Assembly (NCBI GenBank): GCA_900893395.1 | Contig: CAAHFI010851876.1 | Location: 1 to 23,294 of the forward strand | Source of the DNA: Euglena gracilis | Taxonomy: Eukaryota; Euglenozoa; Euglenophyceae; Euglenales; Euglenaceae | Direction of reading: 5' to 3' | DNA: 23,294 nt | Shown: one piece after another, positions 9,688 to 19,407 of the stretch | How positions within the stretch are numbered: position 1 is the first letter of the stretch | Layout of the letters: each line of letters starts with the position of its first letter | The notes under the pieces: model-generated | What the model saw: the letters and a program-made list of their open reading frames with translations, nothing else | What the model was told of the DNA's origin: nothing | Database searches by the model: none | Program-made: the position numbers and the translations under genes

Positions 9688-9702
9688 CGGCGCTTTGCGC
9701 CG
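9688..9702. other. Short perfect palindrome with 3-base loop
   Basis: CGGCGC TTT GCGCCG, a 6-bp stem. The opposite-loop form TGGCGC AAA GCGCCA is at 14656-14670, so the same core occurs in inverted orientation 5 kb away. No flanking homology beyond the palindrome was noticed. Confidence 0.5.
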
Positions 9703-10087
9703 AAAAGGAAGATTTTCCCTTAATTGCACTGACAGGCACTTGGATGCAAAAATAAAAAATATTTCAAAAAAATTCTCTTAAAAACACACAGAATAACAAA
9801 ATAAGCTTCCCGAGAAGATGACCTTTCGAAACATGGGTAAGAACCAGGGGGGGGAGGCTTAGACAACGGGGCTTTGACTCCCCCTCCTCGATCATCCCAC
9901 ACTTGCAAGGAATGAGCGTCAGGTGTCAGCTGGTACTCATTCCCAACCCCCTGTCTCCCTGTGGAACTGTGCACAGGGCAGGGAGGCTTCCTTCCGGCAT
10001 TGATATCCTTTTGGCTGCAATATTTTTGGCTTCATCACTGCACTGACGACGCATTCTGCGTCAAGTAAAGGAATGCATCTCAATACA

Positions 10088-10196
10088 GAACACAACAAAA
10101 CACAACGCGACACAACGCAACGCAACCCAATGCAACACAATGCAATGCAATCAGCAGAAAACAACACAACGCAACGCACAAACAACATGCAACATG
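10088..10196. repeat. AACAC/AACGC/AATGC pentamer repeat
   Basis: Roughly 20 imperfect pentamers of the form AA(C/T)(A/G)C make a minisatellite-like tract, with a break near 10150-10160. Non-coding. Confidence 0.9.
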
Positions 10197-10969
10197 ACCC
10201 ATACCCAGAGAGCGATGACTGCAAGTCAGCTGAAATAGAAGGAAACAATGCAAAAAAAAAGGCGGAAAGCAACACAAACAGCACAAAAAGTGATTGGCAA
10301 CGCGCAGGTGGCAGCTGAATCGCACATGCAGGATGGTCGAATTGTAGAAGTTGGCGCAGCGGCAACGGTTAAGAACATGCACTGTCGTCCCCCCACATCC
10401 GTGCAATGTTTGGTCCTTTGCTTTTAAGTAGAGGGGTTAAACCCACCCCAAAAAATAATTATAAGTTGGCGGTCTTCAACGGAGGGGTCAATAAAAGAGA
10501 ACCCCCCCCGACAGAGCGAGTCCACAACAAGAATGCCTTTATCCAAACAAGACGAACGAACGAGTAGGATGGGCAGCATCTTGGTGGAGTTTCAGTTGGA
10601 CCTTGCCTCGTGGAACTTGTTCTTAGCTTTGGTAACTTTCTGGACTTTCCCCCACAGGAAACCCAAATCCAGAAAGAGGGAGGCAATGTCCACACCACAA
10701 GAAGAGGGTCTAGATAGGGCGCCCAGTGGCTGGAAGCGTCGGTCAATTCCACCCCCCCCCCGATTTGCACCCAGCACAAGGGGGGCCCAAAAACAGGTTG
10801 GAGCGTCATTGAAGGCGATGCTTTTTGGGGCAAGCAGGAGATGGTTAGAATGCTGCCACATGCAACTGGGCAACACCAACCCAAACAAAACTCCGAAGGA
10901 AAAAAAATGGACAATGTCACGCATTGGTGCATGTTGGCACAGACACAAAGGGACATGACAAATGACAAG

Positions 10970-11129
10970 AAGGAAGGAAGGATGGATGGATGGATGGATA
11001 GATGGGCGGGTGGGTGGGAGGGATGGATGGATGGATGGATGGATGGATGGATGGATGGATGGACGGATGGATGGGTGGGTGGGTGGACGGATGGATGGGT
11101 GGGTGGGTAGGTGGATGGATATGGATGTA
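10970..11129. repeat. GGAT/GGGT tetranucleotide repeat
   Basis: A run of GGAT units is interrupted by GGGT and GGAC blocks, with a purine-rich GGAA lead-in. Because the unit is 4 bases and lacks stops in several frames, it creates long spurious open frames on both strands. Confidence 0.95.
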
Positions 11130-11943
11130 TAGCAGCATACAGGAGGCAGGCACAGGGGGACCCAACCATGTCTGTGGCAGGGAAAGGGGGAGGGGACTGC
11201 ACCACACACGTGGTGTGTGCAGTCCTGCCAGGAGAGGGTGCAGACCAGACAGGGACATGTCCTGATCGCACTGGGGTGTTCCATGTTCCACTTGCAGGTT
11301 GCAGGGGGGGAAACACGGTAAGTAATGGCAGAGTCGGGGTCAGAGGTGGTTAAGGATCCACGGGATCTTCATTCAACCAGCCTTGGGGAGGACCTGAACG
11401 TTTTCTGCAGATGGCTTTCACTCCCAGCACGAGGCAAAGCTCTTCAATTTTTTTCGGCCGAAAACTCCGCGCAAAAATGCATAAGCCATTTTATGAAGAA
11501 GAAAGAATGTGGCCTTGAAAAAAAGCCCAATATTCACCGAACGATTTTTGGACCAGTGGATGCAGAAAAGGCCAAAGTTTTCAGGGGGCAGGTTGGAAAG
11601 TACAGGGGGGAGGCAGGCCATCTCCCCATGGGGGGGGTCATTTCTGTGAGCATCTCTGAACACTGGGGGAAAAATGTCAAAAAAAACAACCTGATGGGGA
11701 GGGGTCGACCTCCCGGCAAAGATTGGGGACCCTCCCCAACCCACTGTGCAGGGGGAAAATCCTTCGGTGTGAATGGTGCCGAAGCTACTATTCAGCCTGG
11801 GGAAAACTGGAAGGGGGACCCCCCCCCCCCAAACGCACCAGGATTGCGGGTGGGGGTGGGGGTCAACCACCACCCATTGAGGTTCCAAGATTCCCATGAG
11901 AGGTGACCTTGGTGACCCCTTGGCCCGGAAGGTACACCCCCAC

Positions 11944-12061
11944 CTTATGTTGCGGGTCAATTTTGAGCACCACAGATCGATAACACGCCTGGGGCACATG
12001 AGGCTTCATTGAACCAAAAAGGGTTCGGGGGGCTTCTCGGTCGGAAATGGGCAGCCAGCCC
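11944..12061 (-). CDS. Weak exon candidate, possible propeller repeat
   Basis: The minus strand stays open for over 130 codons here. Between an AG at 12062-12063 and a donor AAG|GTGGGG at 11943, it reads GWLPISDREAPRTLFGSMKP, then HVPQACYRSVVLKIDPQHK. The VPQ...SVVLKIDP segment resembles the strand-turn-strand of some protist beta-propeller repeats (P-x-x-x-x-VLxIDP). Third-position bias is only moderate, so this is tentative. Confidence 0.35.
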
Positions 12062-12571
12062 CTCCAAGTGACGAGAACTCCACAAATTGCAGAATTGGTT
12101 TCGGGGAGGAGGTTGTTGCAGTGGTCGTGCACGGAGGAGGAGAAAGGAAAGGGGGGAGGGAATGCGAGATGGTTGCAAGGCAGCCCTGCCCACACACGTT
12201 CCGGAAGTCCGGTGGCTTCTTTGGACGTTTCCAGGCACCTGAGTCCACGGCAAACAAAAGCCAAAAAGATCACTGAGTGGTGGTGTACTCACTTCAGGTG
12301 AGCATCCCGTTGTCTAATTAAATTGCACACACTGTGTTTTCTGATAATTCAGACCTTCCCCAAACACATGGCTCCTGCCCCCCCCCCCAAATGAGAGTTC
12401 TCCCTGAGAAAATAAAGCCTACGTCAGCTGGCTGCTGCACTAAAAGCCAGCCGACATTTGCAACACCACTGGTGGTCCGTGAGACATTGAGCTGGGAAAT
12501 AGACTATCTGTTGGCCCCTTCAACTGTGACAAGCTCATGGCATGGCACGCAGTCCCTGAGGGCTTACCTAC

Positions 12572-12660
12572 CCGAAGAAGTTGTCGTCCGAAAATTCAGA
12601 CAACAAGACTGGCAAAGATGCCAACTTCATTTTCAAGCAGTGTGCTGCGGGTCTCCACCG
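12572..12660 (-). CDS. Weak exon candidate
   Basis: The minus strand reads WRPAAHCLKMKLASLPVL, then LSEFSDDNFFG, and runs into TTCGG|GTAGGTAAG, a strong donor. The 5' limit is unclear; GCAG at 12645 could be an acceptor, and the frame is open further up to 12795. Codon bias is weak. Product unknown. Confidence 0.3.
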
Positions 12661-12884
12661 ACGCCAAGGAACCCACTGGGCAGCGAAGCAAAAAAGGGGT
12701 GCATTTACATTGCAAATAGGAGTCCAGGTGGATATCAGGTTGGGACACACAGATAACGGTGTCAGTTGCTGGAAAGGTCGCGCGCCACGCAGCACAACTC
12801 AGCCGCACAGCCCTCGCAGCCAGGAAACCAACTGGCATTGGCACAAATCGCATTGCAGGGAGTGTGCAGTCCCCCAAAACAGGG

Positions 12885-13463
12885 GGGGGGTGGATCGATG
12901 TCGGAGGCCCTGGGGAAAAAATTGCGGAAAAATTGCGGGAAAATTGCGGAAATTGCGGTTTTGGAATTTAACACACTTCTGCGGGAGGAAACTTAAAAAA
13001 TTCGCAAATTTGGTCATTTTGCAACGTACGTGTAAGTTTTGAGCCGTTATTCACATTTTTTTTACAACAAAAAAGGTACAAAAGCATGATTTTTGTCATT
13101 TTGGGAACATGCTGGTTTCTGGAAATATGGAAATTCTTGGGTGAAAATGCAAAAAGTAACGAAAAATTTGGTCTCAGGTAAAATCTGGTCCAGGATGTGA
13201 AATTGTTCTAGGTCGAAATTATTTCCCAGCAGAATTGGGGGGGGGGGGCGAAAAAAGGCCAGAAATTGCCAAACCTTGTCAAAATTTGTAACAAAATAAC
13301 AAAAAAAGAAGCTGGGTTCCCTTGTGAAACGTTCAAAGAATGGCCGGAACTCATTTCGCCTTCCATCTCAGATTCATGTGGAAAATTGAGGAAAGGGAAA
13401 AATTGTGGAAACATTGAGGAAAATTCCGGAAAATTGCGGAACATCTAACCCCCCCTGCCCTGC
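12885..13463 (+). repeat. Dispersed repeat, copy A (about 580 bp)
   Basis: Direct homology to 20835-21450 in the same orientation. Shared landmarks include AGTTTTGAGCCGTTATTCAC, CCCTTGTGAAACGTTC and GGAACTCATTT, in the same order and spacing. The outer edges of the unit carry iterated (A)nTTGCGG-type words at both ends (about 12915-12960 and 13375-13442). Identity looks roughly three-quarters by eye. There is no coding frame conserved between the copies. This is probably a non-autonomous mobile element, but no target-site duplication was established. Confidence 0.75.
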
Positions 13464-13947
13464 TCTCACCCACTGGCAAATCCTGTGCCATTGTCTGGAA
13501 ACGTAATGCATGAACGCGACAAGTTGTGCCACAAATGATGCAAGGCAAAGCAAAACGAACTGGGTGCCACATGGCAAGCCAGCTGGCGATGGCGCTGCGG
13601 CAGAAAAACTTTTTGGAGAAATGTTAAAACTCTTTGAGTCTTTGAGATGGGGCTGGGGCTAAGGATTGGGTTGGACCCCAGGTATTCCTGCACTGGGCGG
13701 ATCCCAGCTGTCACTGGTACTTGGCAGATCTCAACTGTTCCTGTGCTGGGCTTTGCAGGCAAGGATATCCAATTCGAGAAGCAGATAAAAAAAATGGACG
13801 AAAGGGGGGAGCCTTTCAGAACTGGCGTCTAGGCGACTATGGTGCTGGGTGTTCAGCATAGCCATGTGTTTGTGACTATGCGCACCGCCGCCTGATGCAA
13901 CCCCCCCCCCATGGGAATGGGGTGCTGCAGCGGGGCTGCCGAAATTG

Positions 13948-13989
13948 CCACAGACCGACTCAATCAAACTCCCACAGACCGACTCAATC
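13948..13989. repeat. Short direct repeat, period 24
   Basis: An 18-base word, CCACAGACCGACTCAATC, occurs exactly twice, at 13948-13965 and 13972-13989. It is a local duplication with no other feature attached. Confidence 0.9.
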
Positions 13990-15260
13990 CACCTCCTTTT
14001 ATCCCACCAGGGGCCCTAAAACTGGCTCCACTCAGATGGAACTGCCAGAAATTTTCGGCCGAGAGTCCGACAAATGGAATCCAACTGACCACTGATACCA
14101 AACAGCTGAGCGACCCACCAATTAATCGGGGAAGGCAAGGAGGAGAAGGAGGAGGGGAGGAGGGAGGGCGTCCATGCACAGGGCTGTCACCCGTCACAGG
14201 TTGTGCGGGAAGGGGCCGGACCACCCTTACCCACTATGGCATCGCGCAAAGGAAAATTCCTTCGGTGTCGAAAACGACGAGCGAAAATTGTGCGCAAAAA
14301 AATGAAAGGAGTGTCTGGGGGGGCGAAAAGGTTCGACCCACCCCCACCCAATCCCATTCAGCCCCGCCCCGTCGCAGCATAGCGGAGGGGGGGGGGTCGG
14401 CGTCGGCAAGGCGTCCTTCTGAGGAAAGGCGCAGGACAGGGCTCAACATGAGGGCTGGTGGCAGGATTGTCGGACCTCCCCTCAGGTCGAGCAGGGGGGA
14501 CAACACCCCCTTCCTACGCAGTGGCGCAGTCCAGGTGACAGAATTTCAGCCCGGCACAAAGTGCCAGGCCGATAAAAACTTTTGCCCTAAAATCGGCCAA
14601 AGGTTCCATTTTGGACACTTATTCAGCACAACTTTGCCAAAAATGCCCAAAATTTTGGCGCAAAGCGCCAGAAGAAAAGGTTGATCTTTTAGGGGGGTCC
14701 TGGATACCCCCCCAGGGTCCGTCTGGACCCCCTTGGGAGGTGGGGAGTGGTCCGGAACCCCCCCTCCAATCCAGGAGGGGGACACCACCCCCTCCTCTAA
14801 CCCGTGCACCCTCCTGTCATCGAACCCTGCGCAGGGGCCTTTGCAGCTCAGGGACTGTGGCCTGCAGTCGTCTCCCAAGTCCCTTTGGGCCCTGCCTCAA
14901 TGAACCCCTGAACCCCCTCCCCCCCTTGGGGATTTAATACCAAGCGGGCAAGGAGCTTGAAAGTTGGTTCAGGCCCAAAACCCACTGGGGAACGTGACGG
15001 ATGCCTGGAGAGTTTCCCTGGCTTCCCTGGGGTTCCCTCCCATACAAAACAGACCCCCTTTGTATTAGCCAGAAAATATGGGTTAGAACCGTTAGGCGGG
15101 GCGACACACCACACAATGCCCGTGCTCGCCACAAGACCGGTCCCCAGGAGACCAGGACCTTACCACACCAAAACCTGGGTACCCAGCGTTGACAGATGCA
15201 ACAGGGCGGGGGGGATCTCAGGGTCGGCATTGGGAAGAACAATATTGTTGGTGGTGGGGA
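13990..15260. other. Stretch without a supported gene
   Basis: A plus-strand frame stays open for 257 codons (13911-14684), but it crosses purine-rich low-complexity sequence, has no splice support and no family resemblance. Around 14680-14830 there are many GGTCC/GGACC and CCCCC/GGGGG words that could fold back on themselves. No exon can be supported. Confidence 0.4.
14656..14670. other. Short perfect palindrome with 3-base loop
   Basis: TGGCGC AAA GCGCCA, a 6-bp stem with a 3-base loop. Its core is the reverse complement of the core at 9688-9702. Confidence 0.5.
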
Positions 15261-15263
15261 AAT

Positions 15264-15415
15264 GAGACGAATCCAGGGTGTCTGGATCTCTTGGGTGGAT
15301 GGCCCGCGAGGAGAGGCTTCCGGAACTGAACACGTTGTGCGACCACGGCACCACCCATAAAACCCACTTGCACAAGCAGATGTTGTAAACGTTGCCCTCC
15401 AATAAGGGCCCCCAA
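15264..15415 (-). CDS. Weak exon candidate with SHNV motif
   Basis: The minus strand reads GNVYNICLCKWVLWVVPWSH, then NVFSSGSLSSRAIHPRDPD and TLDS. The motif (P/G)xSHNV and its DNA (13 of 14 bases) recur in the exon at 7469-7597. A propeller blade would fit (strand WVVP, turn SH, strand NVF). An AG (TTGGAG) lies just upstream. Donor not identified; codon bias moderate. Confidence 0.35.
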
Positions 15416-16426
15416 AACCTCCTCCCCTTGTCCAACGACCACTAATGTTCGTCTCCGAGCAGGGGGGGGGGGGGCGGGCGTTTGACAAGGGGGTCCGGTT
15501 ATTGCCAGTCCAGCCAGTTGGGCCAAAAACACTCACCCACTCTCGAAAACCAAACGAACCCAACCCCAGGGTCCACGAGAGTGAAGCGGATCCATGAACC
15601 AATGACGAGGTGCAGTTCCTGGGGGGTGAAAATAAAGGGGCAGGGAGGAATGGGTGGCTGCGGCGGCTGCGATCAAATCAAACGCCCCCGTGAGTGGGCG
15701 GGGGACGCGTTGGGGACAGAGGCTGCACGGTGGCACAGGACATGGAAATCAGCAAAAGCCCCGACTCAAAAAAAAAAACACTGGGCATGGGGCAGCATAG
15801 AGGGCTCGGGGACCCAGTGTTCCGTGTTTGAGGATTTGGGTCACAACAGAGGCCTGGTTCGTCTTTTTGATGTGGGTCGGTCCATCCATGCATCCAATTT
15901 TTCTTCAAGCTCAGTCCCACTGGGCCATGGCAGTTGCGTTGAAATGGGCCAGTCGGGTCTGCCCAGAATCAAGAAAATTCGGATTTAAGACTTCGACATT
16001 CCTAAATCCGTTTCTGACCTCCACCAGCCCCAACCAGGCTTTTTTGATAAGAAAGGTCCCCCCCCTCCGGGGCGGGTGACATGAGCAGGCAAGGGACAGG
16101 GCACTTTCGACCCCCCCCTTGGGGATCGGGTTTTGGCCCTGGCCCCCTTGCGCCGGAGGTGGTGCGGGAGGGGTCGAAATGCCATTTTCATTTTCCAGAG
16201 ATAATTGGCCTGGTCAGCAGGCACTGGGACCAAGAACCAACCCTGCATGGGGAGTCACCTGCTATGGGCAGGCACCCCACAGCACAACACCCGGGGGGAT
16301 CAAACGTGCAGCGGAATGTGGCATTTGCTTCTCGGCAGCAATCGCTACATTTCACGACAGGGCACTGACGGTGGCGAACCGACAACGCATCACCATATTT
16401 GCTTCCGGACACGAGCCGGGGCTCAC

Positions 16427-16605
16427 CCATGCACCCCCTCGTGCCCGTCTGTTCCGGCGGAGGCCCCTGGGCGGCCCGCGGGGAGCGGTGCCGGCGGACA
16501 CGAAGCTGCAGCTGCGCTGGAGGTGGGCGGTGGCGAGCTGCTGGGCGAGCTCCAGGATGCTGGCGTCCTTCCCACGACGCAGTGCGCCAGCTGGCAGGGG
16601 CGCTC
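16427..16605 (-). CDS. Exon: C-terminal end of a receiver (REC) domain
   Basis: The minus strand reads APLPAGALRRGKDASILELA, then QQLATAHLQRSCSFVSAGTA and a basic Arg/Gly/Pro tail to a very good donor, ATGG|GTGAGC, at 16426. GAxxxxGK-D is where receiver domains carry their conserved switch Lys, and ASILELAQQLATAHL would be the last helix. It follows the exon at 17722-17890 in order and orientation. Joining the two at a shared GCTGG (16587-16591 and 17745-17749) keeps the frame and gives YLAAGALRRGKD. A canonical alternative (donor near 17721, acceptor CCAG at 16591) is also in frame but adds several residues. Confidence 0.6.
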
Positions 16606-16804
16606 TGCTAGCTTCCCCATCGGAGGCAAATGCCACGTGACAAGTCGGCCGGAACTGGGAACCTGAAAATTTCTGCAGTGACAGTTCAGACTCTTTCGTC
16701 ACGGGGGGGGGGGTCCCAGACTATTCCAAAGAATTTTGTTGCAAAGCATAAATATTGAAAAGTTGATTGAAAAGGGCTTTATTTTGGGAAAAGTAACTTT
16801 CACG

Positions 16805-17143
16805 TCATAAATCTTCACCTCTCAGATATTTTTTCCTGGTTTTGCGGCAACCAGAGCTTGTGCTGTTTGCTCTGTTAGAGTCCCAGACATACCCTACTTT
16901 GAAGTGTACAAAATAGCCATTAAAAGAGGTTTCACTTGTTTTCTTGATTTCCCTTCCTTCCCAAGTGATGTGCCCCCCAAAGGTGTTCCTTGAACGAATA
17001 ACAACAACATTAAGAACCTCGGAGGGAAAAAAATTGAATGCAAGCCAGGCAATCAGGAAGTTGGGCTCTGGAACTTTGTTTGTGAATAGCCCATGAAACT
17101 TCTTTGATTGCCATGTCCACCCAGCGAAAAAACATGCCAGCAT
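16805..17143 (-). CDS. Unidentified 112-codon ORF
   Basis: An uninterrupted minus-strand frame from an ATG reads MLACFFAGWTWQSKKFHGLF, later VPEPNFLIAWLAFNFFPSEV and NGYFVHFKVGYVWDSNRANS, ending with a basic KTRKKYLRGEDL. Composition is protein-like and unlike the low-complexity frames nearby. The surrounding 16720-17270 lacks C/G homopolymer runs. Codon use is AT-rich, different from the GC-rich exons, so it may be an old inserted element or a single exon of another gene. No domain recognised. Confidence 0.3.
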   Translation of the reverse strand: MLACFFAGWTWQSKKFHGLFTNKVPEPNFLIAWLAFNFFPSEVLNVVVIRSRNTFGGHITWEGREIKKTSETSFNGYFVHFKVGYVWDSNRANSTSSGCRKTRKKYLRGEDL

Positions 17144-17410
17144 GGGAAAGGGGAAAAAATCTCAATTTGAGTGAAAAGTGAGCGTGCAGCCCCGGTGGTT
17201 TAAAACTGAGCCCGTGACTGCTGCGCACCTGTGGGCTTATTCAGGGAAGGGGGGTACGCATGCAGAAACATAGAACCTCTCTTGGGACTTCCTTGGGCCT
17301 TCAAATCGTCTTAGATGCCCTCCGCCCCTCCAGAACACAGAAAGAGGATTCCGGAGGGGCGCGAAACAACCATTCATTCATTTAGTGACCTCCGGGGGTC
17401 GTTTTCCCAG

Positions 17411-17483
17411 GCCCACACCCACCCACCCACCCACTTTTTCGAAAAACCCATTCACTTACCCACCCACCCACCCAAAACCCATC
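17411..17483. repeat. CCCA tetranucleotide repeat
   Basis: Two blocks of CCCA units are separated by about 30 bases, and a shorter third block lies near 17550-17563. Frames through it are Pro/Thr/His-rich artefacts. Confidence 0.9.
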
Positions 17484-17638
17484 CAAAATAGGCCAGAAAT
17501 CCTTGAAAAAAGTTTGTTTTGGACCGGACTGATCCAAAGCGCACGCCCAACCCACCCACCCACTCTCGAAAATCCCCACCCTGGGAGGGGGGTCACACAG
17601 GTATAACATCAATCTATGGTTACGACTACACACATTAA

Positions 17639-17657
17639 ATCACACACACACACACAA
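17639..17657. repeat. (CA)n microsatellite
   Basis: Short run of CA dinucleotides, about nine units. Confidence 0.9.
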
Positions 17658-17721
17658 AACGCAAATATACCACGACATGTGCTTGCAAGCATGCGCACAC
17701 ATGGGTACCAAGCCCAGGCAC

Positions 17722-17890
17722 CCGAACGTTGGGCAGCCCTGTGCCCAGCGGCGAGGTACTGCTCAACGTCCTCCCCGTCGGCATCAGCGGAGCGGATGCA
17801 GATCAGCCCCAGGAACTGCTCCGCCCGCAGGCGGCGCACCAGATCCGTGCCGAGGACGGCGGGGCCGCCGAAATCGGTCCGCACGGCCCA
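17722..17890 (-). CDS. Exon: middle of a receiver (REC) domain
   Basis: The minus strand reads TDFGGPAVLGTDLVRRLRAE, then QFLGLICIRSADADGEDVEQ and YLAAG. LGTDLVRRLR is the helix after the phospho-acceptor loop, and GLICIRSAD is the next strand with the Ser/Thr switch position. Codons are overwhelmingly G/C-ending. A strong acceptor, TTTTTCTTTTCAG, ends at 17968, but its frame (GSHLQGEVLMVGSVAKQ and on) disagrees by one base with the REC frame. Joining instead at a TCGGC shared with the previous exon gives LDQHLGGPAVLGTDL in frame. A donor GG|GTGCCT lies at 17721. Either the splice is unusual or the sequence has a one-base error. Confidence 0.65.
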
Positions 17891-18044
17891 GCGCGATCCG
17901 GTCAGGGTTTGCGGTTTGCTTCGCCACCGACCCCACCATCAGGACCTCCCCCTGGAGGTGCGAGCCTCTGAAAAGAAAAACGCTTGGTGTGTGCCTCTGG
18001 GCCATGCATGGCGGGGCCACGGGACTCCTGGGCGCTGCGCATTG

Positions 18045-18149
18045 GCCGAGGTGCTGGTCCAGCACCACAATGTCCGCGGCTGCCACCGCCTCCTCCAGGA
18101 ACTCCTCCACTCGTGCGCGTCTCGCGGCCGCAGTCCGCCGCTCCCGAGG
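18045..18149 (-). CDS. Exon: receiver (REC) domain with phospho-acceptor Asp
   Basis: After the acceptor CTCTCCGTGGCAG the minus strand reads PRERRTAAARRARVEEF, then LEEAVAAADIVVLDQHLG. AADIVVLDQHL is the central strand of a response-regulator receiver domain, with the Asp of VLD as the expected phosphorylation site; DQ(H/N)L variants are known in eukaryotic hybrid kinases. A canonical donor is not found right after the motif; the nearest GT (18020s, CCC|GTGGCC) does not keep the frame with the next exon. REC domains receive phosphate from a histidine kinase His and pass it on or change partner binding. Confidence 0.65.
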
Positions 18150-18739
18150 CTGCCACGGAGAGAGGACCCCCCGCAGACTTATCCCATAGACTGCCGTCAG
18201 ACAGGGTGGCCGGCATACCTCTGGTCCCAGGTGGTCAGGGTTCGACATAAAGGCAGGTGGGAAAGGGGTTGGGAACACCCCTTTAGGGTCTGGACACCAG
18301 GATTTTGGGTCCGGACCCCCTCTGATCCACATGTATGGTTGCATGCCCGGGGAGGGGGGTTCACGGCCACCCCGGACCTCACACGTAGGTCTGGGGCTTG
18401 TGATGCCGCCACCTGCGAGCCCCCCCCCCCCCGGGGCCTTGGGAATGACAGTTTTCTGGGGAAAGGGGGGCTCTTATCCCTTTACGGGTAAGAGCGAAGC
18501 TTACCCCTGGGGAAAAGGGGGGGTCGGACCCCCCCCCCCCCCCCCGCACCCCCCTGGGTCGGTGGCCACCTCCGGAACCGGCGGATTATCACCATGAACC
18601 CGGCCCGTTCCCGGAATTTCTTTTCAGTTGCGAGAACTGGATTTCTAGTTTCCGAATCACCTGTGTTTGACCCCCAACTCCCCGCCAGGCCCGAGTTATT
18701 CAGCCACCAAGGTCAAACTGGGTAGGATTGGCCTGCCCC

Positions 18740-19330
18740 CCCTCCTCCGACTCTGCCATTTCACTGGGGTCCAAAGATTGGTCAACAATCGATTTTTCGA
18801 AAATATTTCGAGAAAAAGTACATTGTTTCTGGAAGTGTCACTGTCACTGACTAAATATACCTCTGGAGGCCTCTATCCCTCCCCATTCACCGTTTTGGCC
18901 GCCGACACGCCTGGCCCGTCTTCCGGCGCGCTTTTGCGGCACAAAACGGGCATTTTGGGTGTTTTTGGGCCGTTTTGGGTCAAAAAAAACGATTTTTTCC
19001 AAAATATCTCCATAATGAAGCAGAATCAAAAGAAAATGTCCGGAGAGCAAAATGAAGCCCTTGGAATGCCCTATCCGACATGGTTTATTTTTCCCCAACT
19101 CTTCGTGTAGCCCAAATAATTTTCGGACAATTTGGGCCCATTCCAGGGGCCATTTTGGGCTGTTTTCGAGGTAAAAAATCGATGTTTTTCAAAATATCTC
19201 GGAAATGAAGTGAAATCAAAGGAAATGTTCGGAGACCCTAAATTGAAGATGCCCTCGGAACGCCCTATCTAACGTATTTTGATTTCCCCGCAAATACCCG
19301 ACTAGCCCGAAATATGGCCAATTTACGGCC
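18740..19330. repeat. Tandem array, three diverged units of about 195 bp
   Basis: The landmark CGATTTTT(C)(G/C)AAAATAT(T/C)TC recurs at about 18790, 18990 and 19180. Units two and three also share the words GAAATGTTCGGAGA-like and GCCCTATC. Spacing is 200 and 190 bases. The array lies between minus-strand exons of the putative kinase gene, so it may be intronic. Confidence 0.75.
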
Positions 19331-19407
19331 CAAAACAGCGCGGCAGGTTTGCGCCTTTGGCCATTTTTTCGGGTCAAAAAAGTCGAAAAAAATCGAAAAA
19401 AAAATTT

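Larger units (their letters stand above)
8881..11943. other. Long stretch without a supported gene
   Basis: About 3 kb with many C/G runs, A runs and microsatellites. Apparent frames of 140-285 codons between 10459 and 11316 run through the GGAT repeat. A weak coding-like patch on the minus strand at about 10590-10720 has no clean splice sites. I see no gene that I can support. Confidence 0.45.

Noticed and set aside
10459-11316. 285- and 230-codon minus-strand frames
   Set aside because: They are kept open by the GGAT tetranucleotide repeat, which translates to His-Pro-Ser repeats. The unique ends show no clear coding bias or splice context.
13911-14684. 257-codon plus-strand frame
   Set aside because: It runs through direct repeats and purine-rich low-complexity DNA, with no motif or bias; probably chance.
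15264-15415. Cdc20/Cdh1-type WD40 repeat (NVFSSGS resembling VLSSGSRD)
   Set aside because: No GHxxxV or WD signature in the adjoining sequence and no neighbouring repeat in frame; too short to support.
17722-18149. GC-AG introns to explain the missing GT donors in the REC exons
   Set aside because: Each joint has a GC dinucleotide near the expected place, but none has a GCAAG-like context and the matching acceptor AGs are out of phase.
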